From NCBI GenBank assembly GCA_028698395.1, contig JAQVDG010000007.1, forward strand, positions 1-19,372: a DNA stretch of 19,372 bases, written 5' to 3'. A program made the translations under genes and the position numbers. Positions 9,511-17,163 of this stretch are shown piece by piece. The notes under the pieces are model-generated. The model was not told the origin of the DNA. It saw nothing but the letters and a program-made list of their open reading frames with translations, and did no database searches. Each line of letters opens with the position of its first letter. Positions within the stretch are counted from its first letter, which is position 1. This DNA comes from Weeksellaceae bacterium (GTDB lineage: Bacteria > Bacteroidota > Bacteroidia > Flavobacteriales > Weeksellaceae).

Positions 9511-9536
9511 AAAAAAACGCTCCGAAGAGCGTTTTT
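9511..9536 (-). terminator. Strong intrinsic terminator of the speA-DHS operon
   Basis: A perfect 10-bp stem (9513-9522 with 9527-9536) closes a 4-base loop that reads UUCG on the minus-strand transcript and is flanked by a C-G pair, the exceptionally stable cUUCGg tetraloop. The minus strand continues in a run of seven Ts (9517-9511). It lies 15 bases past the stop of the deoxyhypusine-synthase-like gene. Confidence 0.92.
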
Positions 9537-9551
9537 AAGTATTTTCATAAT

Positions 9552-10523
9552 TTATTGACCTAAAATCCAAGCGAAAATCAAAGGTACAACTATGGTTGCA
9601 TCTGATTCCACGATAAACTTTGGTGTATCAACATCTAATTTACCCCAAGTGATTTTTTCGTTTGGAACTGCACCCGAATAAGAACCATAAGAAGTGGTAG
9701 AATCTGAAATTTGACAGAAATAAGACCAAAAAGGAACGTCTTCCCATTCCAAATCCTGATACATCATCGGAACGACACAAATCGGGAAATCACCGGAGAT
9801 TCCACCTCCAATTTGAAAAAACCCAACACCTTTTCCACCTGAATTAGCTCTGTACCACTCAGTTAAATAAATCATATATTCAATTCCTGTTTTGACAGTT
9901 GAAGCTTTCAAATTTCCTTTGATAACATTGGAAGTGAAAATGTTTCCACAAGTTGAGTCTTCCCATCCCGGCACTACAATCGGCAGATTTCTTTCTGCTG
10001 CTGCAATCATCCAAGAATTCTTAGGGTCAATTTCATAATATTGTTCCAAAACACCGGAATTGATGACCTGGTATAAATATTCGTGTGGAAAATATCTTTC
10101 TCCTTTTTCTTCAGCTGCATGCCAAACATCTTCCAAATGTTTTTGCAAACGACGGAATGCTTCTTCTTCAGGAATACAAGTGTCGGTTACACGATTGTAA
10201 TGTCCGTCTAACAATTCTTTTTCTTGTTCAGGAGTTAAATCACGATAATGAGGAACGCGTTTGTAATGTGAATGAGCCACCAAATTCATCACATCTTCTT
10301 CCAAGTTAGCTCCGGTACAGGAAATAATATCGACTTTTCCTTGGCGAATCATCTCCGCCAATGAGATACCTAATTCAGCAGTACTCATCGCACCCGCCAT
10401 TGAAATCAACATTTTTCCACCTTTTAAAAGATGTGTTTCATAGCCTTTAGCTGCATCCATTAATGCTGCAGCATTGAAGTGTCTGTAATTGTGTTCTATA
10501 AATTGACTGATTGGTCCTTTCAT
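9552..10523 (-). CDS. Deoxyhypusine-synthase-like enzyme (bacterial DHS family)
   Basis: A 323-aa protein of the deoxyhypusine synthase family. In eukaryotes and archaea these NAD-dependent enzymes transfer the aminobutyl group of spermidine to a lysine of eIF5A; bacteria lack that protein, and bacterial relatives are thought to act on free polyamines, for example making homospermidine. The C-terminal signature is intact: SGAVPNEKITWGK, with Lys295 at the position of the catalytic lysine that carries the aminobutyl imine, followed by ESDATIVVPL. NAD-site features TGANLEED (70-77) and GGGISGDFP (239-247) are present, but the paired histidines that follow GGG in the human enzyme (GGGVAKHH) are replaced by GDFP, suggesting a different amine substrate. 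It follows the arginine decarboxylase by only 12 bases and ends at a strong terminator, so it belongs to a polyamine operon. Family: certain. Reaction: inference. Confidence 0.92.
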   Translation of the reverse strand: MKGPISQFIEHNYRHFNAAALMDAAKGYETHLLKGGKMLISMAGAMSTAELGISLAEMIRQGKVDIISCTGANLEEDVMNLVAHSHYKRVPHYRDLTPEQEKELLDGHYNRVTDTCIPEEEAFRRLQKHLEDVWHAAEEKGERYFPHEYLYQVINSGVLEQYYEIDPKNSWMIAAAERNLPIVVPGWEDSTCGNIFTSNVIKGNLKASTVKTGIEYMIYLTEWYRANSGGKGVGFFQIGGGISGDFPICVVPMMYQDLEWEDVPFWSYFCQISDSTTSYGSYSGAVPNEKITWGKLDVDTPKFIVESDATIVVPLIFAWILGQ

Positions 10524-10535
10524 TGTTAATTGTTT

Positions 10536-11957
10536 TTATTTACTATTTTTCTTTGATTTCTTGCTTTTATGAAACTGATTGTAGCCCAAAATATCCAAAA
10601 CTTCTTCGTGAGATTGTTGCTCAGAAAACACTTCTACCTCGTGATTTTCATCAATGAGCAAATATTTAGGTTGTGGCATCAAACAGTGATGAATCCCGCC
10701 AAATCCGCCGATATTGTCCTGATAAGCTCCTGTGTTAAAAAATCCGACATAAAGAGGTTTATTGGCATTGAATTTTGGAAGATAAATAGCATTGACATGC
10801 TGTTCTGAATTGTAATAATCATCGGAATCACAAGTTAATCCTCCCAACAAAACTCGTTCGTAACGGTCGTGCCAACGATTGATGGGAAATAAGACAAATC
10901 GTTTATTGATTGCCCAAGCATCAGGTAAAGTTGTCATAAAAGAAGAATCAATCATGTTCCAAGATTCCCGGTCATTTTGTTTCTTTTGTTGTAAAACTTT
11001 GTAAATAACTGCACCACTTTCTCCTACGGTAAAAGAACCGAACTCAGTAAAAATATGCGGCACCGGAACTTCCCAATCGTCACAAATGATTTTAATTTGA
11101 TTCAAAATTTCTTCCACCATATAAGCGTAATCAAATTCAAATCCCGGTGAGTTTTTCACCGGAAAACCGCCTCCAATATTCAAACTATCCAAAGTTGGAC
11201 AAACTTCCCTTAGTTTTACATAAACTTGCAAACATTTGGTCAATTCGTTCCAATAATAAGAATTATCTTTAATTCCGGTGTTGATGAAGAAATGAAGCAT
11301 TTTCAACTTTGCATTTTTCTCATCTTTAATATAATTATTATAAAACGGAACAATGTCTTTGTAGCCAATTCCTACTCGGGAAGTATAAAACTCAAATTTC
11401 GGTTCTTCTTCGGATGCAATTCGGATTCCGATTTCAAATTTTTCGTTAGTAGCTTCCAAAAGCAAGGGTAATTCTTCGTAATTATCCAAAATCGGCATTA
11501 CTTTTTTGTGTCCGTTATTGATTAAACGGGCAATGTTTTCTATGTATTGACCTCGTTTGAAGCCATTGCAAATCACATAATTATCCTTGGTCAGAAGTCC
11601 TTCTTGCATTAAACTTTCTACAATATTAATATCGTAAGCCGATGAAGTTTCGATATGAATATCATTTTTTAAAGCTTCTTCCAAAACATGGTGAAAATGA
11701 GAACTTTTGGTACAATAACAATAGCTATATTTTCCTTTGTAGCCTAATTTTTTTCTTGCGGTCTCAAACCAGCCTTTGGCTTTTTGAATATTTTGTGAAA
11801 TTTTAGGTAAATACGTGAATTTCAACGGAGTTCCGTGTTCTTCTATCAATTTCATTAAATCAATGTTATGAAATTGTAAATTGCCATCTACCAAAGTAAA
11901 TTCTTCTTGTGGAAAATAAAAGGATTGTTCTATTAAATCTAAATATCGGGTGTTCAT
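10536..11957 (-). CDS. speA: PLP-dependent arginine decarboxylase (alanine-racemase fold)
   Basis: A 473-aa fold-III (ornithine/DAP/arginine group) decarboxylase that would convert arginine to agmatine as the entry to polyamine synthesis. Seen in order: the PLP-binding lysine in YCTKSSHF (Lys84), the phosphate-binding glycine loop IGGGFPV (261-267), TEFGSF (304-309, the equivalent of EPGR in ornithine decarboxylases), and the active-site cysteine-aspartate GGLTCDSDD (372-380; Cys376, Asp377). The C-terminus is lysine/serine-rich and probably disordered. It is shorter than the roughly 630-aa E. coli SpeA, but this compact form is typical of Bacteroidota. The substrate is inferred from resemblance to flavobacterial proteins annotated as arginine decarboxylase; a diaminopimelate or ornithine substrate is not fully excluded. 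It leads an operon with the DHS-like gene, with a long leader upstream. Confidence 0.85.
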   Translation of the reverse strand: MNTRYLDLIEQSFYFPQEEFTLVDGNLQFHNIDLMKLIEEHGTPLKFTYLPKISQNIQKAKGWFETARKKLGYKGKYSYCYCTKSSHFHHVLEEALKNDIHIETSSAYDINIVESLMQEGLLTKDNYVICNGFKRGQYIENIARLINNGHKKVMPILDNYEELPLLLEATNEKFEIGIRIASEEEPKFEFYTSRVGIGYKDIVPFYNNYIKDEKNAKLKMLHFFINTGIKDNSYYWNELTKCLQVYVKLREVCPTLDSLNIGGGFPVKNSPGFEFDYAYMVEEILNQIKIICDDWEVPVPHIFTEFGSFTVGESGAVIYKVLQQKKQNDRESWNMIDSSFMTTLPDAWAINKRFVLFPINRWHDRYERVLLGGLTCDSDDYYNSEQHVNAIYLPKFNANKPLYVGFFNTGAYQDNIGGFGGIHHCLMPQPKYLLIDENHEVEVFSEQQSHEEVLDILGYNQFHKSKKSKKNSK

Positions 11958-11984
11958 TATACTAAAAAAATAGGTTAAAAGAAT

Positions 11985-12018
11985 AAAAAAATAACAACTA
12001 ACGAAAGGATGTTATTTT
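11985..12018 (-). other. Hairpin plus T-tract in the speA leader (possible attenuator)
   Basis: A 9-bp inverted repeat (11988-11996 with 12010-12018) encloses a 13-base loop. On the minus strand the second arm runs into seven consecutive Ts (complement of 11991-11985), 28 bases before the speA ATG. This resembles an intrinsic terminator or attenuator placed in the leader, although the stem is nearly all A-T and would be weak. Confidence 0.35.
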
Positions 12019-12139
12019 CAAACCCTTAATGAACAACGGACTTTGTGAATAATTCCTTCAAACGGAGTTAATTCTTTTAATAAAAAGTTTTTCAATTCAA
12101 ATTGATTATTAAATGAATAAATTATTTACAATAAAAGAG

Positions 12140-12147
12140 CAAATGTA
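12140..12147 (-). promoter_or_regulatory. Candidate -7 element for the speA operon
   Basis: The minus strand reads TACATTTG, an exact TAnnTTTG match. No TTG is found at the correct distance upstream, so support rests on the -7 element. If used, the speA mRNA would have a leader of about 175 bases carrying the hairpin at 11985-12018. The region 11958-12190 otherwise shows no gene. Confidence 0.35.
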
Positions 12148-12190
12148 CAGAAAAAAACAATTGAAGATAAGAAGGAAAGCTTAAATATTT

Positions 12191-13696
12191 TTAATTCAAA
12201 ATCAATTTTAAGTCATAAAGTTGTTCGGCAATTTTTCGGTCGTTGGATAAACGGGCTATTTTATTTTGTCCACCTAATTTTCCTTGCGATTTCATGAGTT
12301 CATTGAATCCATTAGGTCGGATTTGTGAAATTTTAAGTCTTTGCAAGGTTTTTCCGCTGATTAAATCATCATAATACGAATTCATTTTCCGCATTTGTCG
12401 GTCTAATTCTTCGGCAAAATTTTCCAAATCATCTGGTTGTTTACCGAATTCAATAAACCATTCGTGATAAGGAAGACCGTTTTCCGGATGAACTTGCGGT
12501 GCAACGGTAAATTCCAAAAGTTCGGACGGGAACTTTTCCAAAGTATTTCGCATTGCTTGTTCCACTTCGTGTGCAATTACGTGTTCTCCAAATGCAGAAG
12601 TAAAATGTTTGATTCGTCCGCTAACGATAATTTTATACGGTTTTAAATTTGTAAAACGAATCGTATCACCAATATTGTACCCCCAAAGTCCGGCATTTGT
12701 ATTGAGAATAAGAACATAATCTCTATTTAATTCCACATCTTTTAATGAAATTCGGGTTGGATTTTCATCAAAAAACTCTTCAACAGGAATAAATTCATAA
12801 AAAATTCCATTTTGAACCAACAGTAATAAATCATCGGAATCAATAGAATTTTGGTAAGCAAAAAAGCCTTCCGAAGCCGGATAAGTTTGAATAACATCCA
12901 AGTTTTCACCAATTAATTCAATCATTTTTTGGCGATAAGGATTGTAATTCACGCCTCCGGTTACCATTAATTTAAAATTCGGAAAAATTTCTTTTATGTT
13001 TTTTTTACCTGATTTCTTCAGTAATCGTTCAAAATACATGATTAACCAAGGCGGAATTCCACCAATTAATGTCATATTTTCATTCAAAGTTTCATCTACG
13101 ATTTTGTCGATTTTGGTTTCCCAATCTTCAATGCAATTGGTTTCCCAATTGGGCATTCGGTTTTTTTGCAAATATTTTGGTACATAATGTGCAACAATTC
13201 CGGAAAGTCGTCCGGTTTTAATACCATTTGTTTCCTCTAATTCAGGATTTCCTTGTAAAAAAATCATTTTCCCCGACACAAAATCAGATTGTTTTGTAGC
13301 AGCAATATAATCAAGCAAAGCATCTCGAGCCGATTGAATATGATGCGGCATGGATTCTTTAGTTATGGGAATAAATTTAGTACCCGAAGTAGTGCCCGAA
13401 GTTTTAGCGAAATAAATCGGTCTTCCTTTCCATAAAACATCGGATTCTCCATTTTGAATAAGTTCTATATAAGATTTCAAATCCTCATAATCTCGAATTG
13501 GAACTTGTTGTTTGAAATCTTCATAAGACTGAATATTTTTAAAATTATGGTCTTTTCCAAACCGGGTGTTTTCGGCTTTTGAAATTAATGTTTTAAATAC
13601 TTTTTCTTGAGCAGCAATAGGATTTAAAATCCAACTTTGTTTGCGTTTTGTATTAATTTTTGCAAAAATTTTAGCCAGTTCAGATTTAATTTTCAT
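12191..13696 (-). CDS. GH3-family (auxin-responsive promoter GH3-like) acyl-adenylating protein
   Basis: A 501-aa member of the GH3 family, in the adenylate-forming (ANL) superfamily. Plant GH3 enzymes activate jasmonate, auxin or benzoates with ATP and conjugate them to amino acids; bacterial members lack an assigned substrate. The ATP phosphate-binding loop is clear, AKTSGTTSGTKFIPI (97-111). It is followed by the adenine/acid-site motif YPASEGFF and by YNIGDTIRF, corresponding to the Y-x-x-GD motif, and a compact C-terminal domain. All three family nucleotide motifs are therefore present and the protein is expected to be active. It starts three bases after the stop of the M23 peptidase gene, so it is cotranscribed with an envelope protein, hinting at a role in modifying an envelope metabolite or amino-acid conjugate (inference). 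No terminator is obvious behind it. Confidence 0.9.
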   Translation of the reverse strand: MKIKSELAKIFAKINTKRKQSWILNPIAAQEKVFKTLISKAENTRFGKDHNFKNIQSYEDFKQQVPIRDYEDLKSYIELIQNGESDVLWKGRPIYFAKTSGTTSGTKFIPITKESMPHHIQSARDALLDYIAATKQSDFVSGKMIFLQGNPELEETNGIKTGRLSGIVAHYVPKYLQKNRMPNWETNCIEDWETKIDKIVDETLNENMTLIGGIPPWLIMYFERLLKKSGKKNIKEIFPNFKLMVTGGVNYNPYRQKMIELIGENLDVIQTYPASEGFFAYQNSIDSDDLLLLVQNGIFYEFIPVEEFFDENPTRISLKDVELNRDYVLILNTNAGLWGYNIGDTIRFTNLKPYKIIVSGRIKHFTSAFGEHVIAHEVEQAMRNTLEKFPSELLEFTVAPQVHPENGLPYHEWFIEFGKQPDDLENFAEELDRQMRKMNSYYDDLISGKTLQRLKISQIRPNGFNELMKSQGKLGGQNKIARLSNDRKIAEQLYDLKLILN

Positions 13697-13699
13697 TAT

Positions 13700-14569
13700 T
13701 TAAAACACTATGTATTGTTGTGGATCTACCGGGTTTCCATCAATCCATAATTCAAAATGTAAATGAGGTCCGGTAGTTAGTTCGCCCGTATTTCCGACTG
13801 CGGCAATTACCTCTCCTTTTTTTATGATTTCTCCTACTTTTTTATAAACCGTCAAAGCATGTTTATAAACACTCAACATTCCCATGGAGTGCTGTATTAC
13901 AATAACATACCCCGTGTCGGGAGTCCAATCGGTAAAAACAACTGTTCCACCGGCTACTGATTTTATTGCTTCTCCTTGTTGTGCCGCAATATCAATCGCT
14001 AAATGATTTTCCTGAAGATCATAAGTAGCGGTAATCATTCCTTTGAGTGGTGTAAAAAGTAAATTTCCACTTTCTTGTCCTATTTGATTAGTTTGAATGT
14101 TGAACATTTCTTCTTTTTCAACCTCCTCTCTCAACTTCAAATCTTCCTTGCTCGGAGCTAATTCCATTTTACTCAAATCAATCGAAGTAGTAATCTGCTC
14201 ATTTTCAATAGTAAATTCCGGAATAGGAATATCACCTGCCAAAATTGCTTTGATATTATTAATATAAATATCATTCGCTTTCACACGATTTTCCATTTCT
14301 TCCAACTGATCCATTAATTTTATAATTTCTTGACGATCGCTGACTTCCAATTGTTTTTGAGAAGGAACAAAATAGTCGCGCAAAGGAGTATAAAGTAAAG
14401 TAAGTGTTGTACAACCGATAATAAAAAACGACATCAACGCAACAATGACTAAAACATTCATACGATTCAAACGAAAAGCAAACTGTTCCTCGTGCGATTC
14501 CTCATTGAGAATAATCAATGTGTGTTTCTGAAACAATTTCCGGAATATGTTTTTTTCTTTCTTTGCCAT
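13700..14569 (-). CDS. Membrane-anchored M23 (LytM-type) peptidase with coiled coil
   Basis: A 289-aa inner-membrane protein with a basic cytoplasmic N-terminus, one transmembrane helix (about 38-60), a coiled-coil-like segment (about 77-110) and a periplasmic M23 domain (about 170-289). Zinc ligands HxxxD (His189, Asp193) and the second His of HLH (His271) are present, as are His237 and His269, so the domain looks catalytically complete. M23 enzymes cut peptidoglycan cross-links; this architecture is common among proteins controlling cell separation or shape. The open frame extends 51 codons further upstream to 14722, but that extension overlaps the start of the divergent sprE-like gene and lacks family character. 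The ATG at 14569 (MAKKEKNIFRKLF) is preferred. It is cotranscribed with the GH3 gene. Confidence 0.92.
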   Translation of the reverse strand: MAKKEKNIFRKLFQKHTLIILNEESHEEQFAFRLNRMNVLVIVALMSFFIIGCTTLTLLYTPLRDYFVPSQKQLEVSDRQEIIKLMDQLEEMENRVKANDIYINNIKAILAGDIPIPEFTIENEQITTSIDLSKMELAPSKEDLKLREEVEKEEMFNIQTNQIGQESGNLLFTPLKGMITATYDLQENHLAIDIAAQQGEAIKSVAGGTVVFTDWTPDTGYVIVIQHSMGMLSVYKHALTVYKKVGEIIKKGEVIAAVGNTGELTTGPHLHFELWIDGNPVDPQQYIVF

Positions 14570-14581
14570 AGAAAATGAGTG

Positions 14582-14589
14582 CAAATATC
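14582..14589 (-). promoter_or_regulatory. Candidate -7 element for the M23-GH3 operon
   Basis: The minus strand reads GATATTTG, one mismatch from TAnnTTTG when aligned on the TTTG, about 12 bases before the ATG at 14569. No clear TTG lies at the -33 position. Placement is sensible for a short-leader transcript, but the match is imperfect. Confidence 0.3.
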
Positions 14590-14620
14590 TGAATTGTTTG
14601 TTAGAATCATACAAGATTTT

Positions 14621-14650
14621 TTTGAATAAAGCGTTTTTATTGTAGTTTTG
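14621..14650 (+). promoter_or_regulatory. Promoter of the sprE-like gene
   Basis: A textbook Bacteroidota promoter: TTTG at 14621-14624 as -33 element, an 18-base spacer, and TAGTTTTG at 14643-14650 as -7 element. Transcription should start near 14655, leaving only about 12 bases before the preferred ATG at 14668. This short leader argues against any longer N-terminus. Confidence 0.7.
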
Positions 14651-14667
14651 CCGTACTTGTGATGTAT

Positions 14668-17115
14668 ATGAAAAATAAAATAATTGTTTTCTTGTGTTTG
14701 GCGATGTTGGCTGGATGTTCAACCAAACGTGATTCCTTTAAAAACAGGACTTTCCACAGAGCAACTTCTTGGTTTAATATCTTGTTCAATGCCGAGAAAG
14801 AAATGGACAAAAAATTAACTAATTTAGAATTTGAATACCGGGATAATTATTCCGAAATCTTACCGGTTGATCCTCGTCCGGAAGTAAAAGGTTTTGAGTT
14901 TTCAGAAGAATACATCAACCGTATGGGTTCTACAATCGCACCGGGTCGAGGTAATTCAAACACATCGTTGGAAGGCTTTGATTTGGTTGAACAAAAAGCC
15001 TTGAAAGCCATTGAAAAACATTCTATGCTGATTAACGGTGTAGAGCGGAATAAAGCCATGACTCATGCTTACTTGGTTTTAGGAAAAGCCCGCTACAACA
15101 AAGGAATGAGTTTTGAATCTTTGGAAGCTCTGAATTACTTATCTAAAAAACTGCCTTATCATAAAAAATACACACCGGAAGCCCAACTTTATATTGCTTT
15201 GGCAAATTTACAAGTAGGAAACGTGTACGATGGTGAACATGTTTTGGTTATGTTGTACAAAGATGATGGTTACAAAAAGGCTTTTAAAGAAAATATCTCT
15301 AAAAATTATGCACAATTATTAATTCGACAAGGAAATTATGAAGAAGCAATAAAAGTTTTAGATAATACGATTAAAATCACCAAAAATAAAAAGAGAAAAG
15401 CACGATATTATTTTATTGAAGCTCAATTGTATTCGTTGATGGGAATGCAGAATGAAGCCGGAGCTGCTTATGCCAAAGTATATAGTTTAAAACCCGGATT
15501 TGAAATGGAAGTCAAATCACAATTAGGAATTGCTGCAAACTTCAATCCGGAAAAAAACAGTTATGCTTCCTATAAAAGTCATTTATTAGATGTTGCCAAA
15601 AAAGGAAATTATGTTTCCCGAAAAAATGAACTTTATTATGCCATTGGTGATATAGCAATTAAAGACGGAAAATTAAATGAAGCCCGCCATTATTTAAAAG
15701 AAAGTTTCATCGGAGCACCTTCAGACCCTTATGTCAGAGGGCGTGCTTATGAACGTTATGCAGATTTGGAATTTGACGAAGGAAATTACGTGTTTGCTTC
15801 TGCTTATTACGACAGTGCTTTAGCAGTTGCACCATATTCCAAAGACATTGACCGGATTACCCGCCGAAATACTTCACTGAAAAAACTAATGGAAAAACAT
15901 TATTTAGTTAAAAGAAATGACAGTATTTTAATGTTAGCCCAAATGGATTTACCGGAACAAGAAAATTTCTTCAATAATTACATCTCAAAATTAAAAATAG
16001 AAGATGCCAAGAAAAAACAAAAAATGGAAGAAGAGGCAACCTTATTCCAAATGGATACAAAAGGTGGAGGATTTGATTCTTCTTTTGGAGAAGGAAAAGG
16101 TGGAAATTTCTATTTTTACAATACATCCGCAAAAGCTAATGGTAAAAATGAATTTCAAAAAGTTTGGGGAAAAGTTCGTTTGGTGGATAATTGGCGAACT
16201 TCGTCCAATACCGGAATGTCATTAGAAGAAAAAGAAGCCGAAATGTTGGGGCAAACCGATACCCAAAATCCAAGACGCTATGAATTGGAGTTTTATATCG
16301 AACAAATTCCAACTTCAGCATCAGAATTAAATCGTCTAAAAATCGAACGCGATACCACAGAACTTTCTTTAGGAATTGGTTATTATGATTTATTCCAAAA
16401 TTCCAAATTGGCAACTAACACCTTAGAACATTTAATTTCTACACCACCAAAAGATGAAATAACCAAAGTCCAAGCTTATTATCAATTGTATCGAATCAAT
16501 TTAAAAGCAGAAAATCCGGAAAAAACAGAAGAATATAAAAATTATATCTTAACTCATTATCCAAATTCAATTTATGCCAAATACATTCTGAATCCTGATG
16601 TAAATTATATAACTCCAACTACACAAGAAGCTTTGGCTCTATACGAAGAAACCTATGATTTGTACAAAGAAGAAAATTTTGACCAAGCCCGAGCTAATAT
16701 TCATTTTGCAGTAGAAAATTATTCTTCTGAATTGATTATGGCCAAATTTTCCTTATTAAATGCACTCATCATTGGAAAAACAGAAGGAAAAGAAAATTTC
16801 ATGGAAGCTTTACAATTGATTACGGTTGCTTATCAAAATACGGAAGAAGCCCGGAAAGCACAAGAAATTTTGGACTTATTGTACGGAAAAAGAACTACAG
16901 AAACCCAAAGCAAAGGCGATGAAAAATTAAAATCAGGCGATGAATCCAAAGGAAAAGATATTCCGGAAGATATGGAATTGAAAGAAAAAGAATTGGAGCG
17001 TTTGAAAAAAGAAGAACTATTAAAAGGAAGTGAGTCAGTCAATAATGCCCCCGGAGTAAAACCAAATCCATCCGGAGTGAAAAAACCTGAACAAGGAAGT
17101 AAACCTAGGAAGTAA
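14668..17115 (+). CDS. sprE: TPR lipoprotein, SprE/PorW-like type IX secretion and gliding component
   Basis: An 815-aa lipoprotein. The signal peptide ends in LAGC (lipobox; Cys17 is the lipidated residue), with ATG at 14668 chosen over ATG 14662 and GTG 14659 because it gives a normal signal peptide length. The N-terminal region (NRTFHRATSWFNILFNAEK) and the long helical-repeat body, with TPR pairs such as NYAQLLIRQGNYEEAIKVLD and ALYEETYDLYKEENFDQARA, resemble SprE of Flavobacterium johnsoniae and PorW of Porphyromonas gingivalis, lipoproteins required for T9SS secretion and, in gliding species, motility. The last 90 or so residues are charged, low-complexity and end in a Pro/Gly/Lys-rich tail. 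It is divergent from the M23-GH3 operon with its own strong promoter. The lipoprotein and TPR assignments are firm; the SprE/PorW identity is recalled from family resemblance. Confidence 0.75.
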   Translation: MKNKIIVFLCLAMLAGCSTKRDSFKNRTFHRATSWFNILFNAEKEMDKKLTNLEFEYRDNYSEILPVDPRPEVKGFEFSEEYINRMGSTIAPGRGNSNTSLEGFDLVEQKALKAIEKHSMLINGVERNKAMTHAYLVLGKARYNKGMSFESLEALNYLSKKLPYHKKYTPEAQLYIALANLQVGNVYDGEHVLVMLYKDDGYKKAFKENISKNYAQLLIRQGNYEEAIKVLDNTIKITKNKKRKARYYFIEAQLYSLMGMQNEAGAAYAKVYSLKPGFEMEVKSQLGIAANFNPEKNSYASYKSHLLDVAKKGNYVSRKNELYYAIGDIAIKDGKLNEARHYLKESFIGAPSDPYVRGRAYERYADLEFDEGNYVFASAYYDSALAVAPYSKDIDRITRRNTSLKKLMEKHYLVKRNDSILMLAQMDLPEQENFFNNYISKLKIEDAKKKQKMEEEATLFQMDTKGGGFDSSFGEGKGGNFYFYNTSAKANGKNEFQKVWGKVRLVDNWRTSSNTGMSLEEKEAEMLGQTDTQNPRRYELEFYIEQIPTSASELNRLKIERDTTELSLGIGYYDLFQNSKLATNTLEHLISTPPKDEITKVQAYYQLYRINLKAENPEKTEEYKNYILTHYPNSIYAKYILNPDVNYITPTTQEALALYEETYDLYKEENFDQARANIHFAVENYSSELIMAKFSLLNALIIGKTEGKENFMEALQLITVAYQNTEEARKAQEILDLLYGKRTTETQSKGDEKLKSGDESKGKDIPEDMELKEKELERLKKEELLKGSESVNNAPGVKPNPSGVKKPEQGSKPRK

Positions 17116-17163
17116 ATATAATTAATTGTAATCTTCTTATATCCAAATACAAACAGATAAAAT

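Noticed and set aside
14570..14722. 51-codon N-terminal extension of the M23 peptidase frame
   Set aside because: It overlaps the sprE-like promoter and coding start, is unlike the family N-terminus, and a normal basic N-terminus with TM helix begins at the ATG at 14569.
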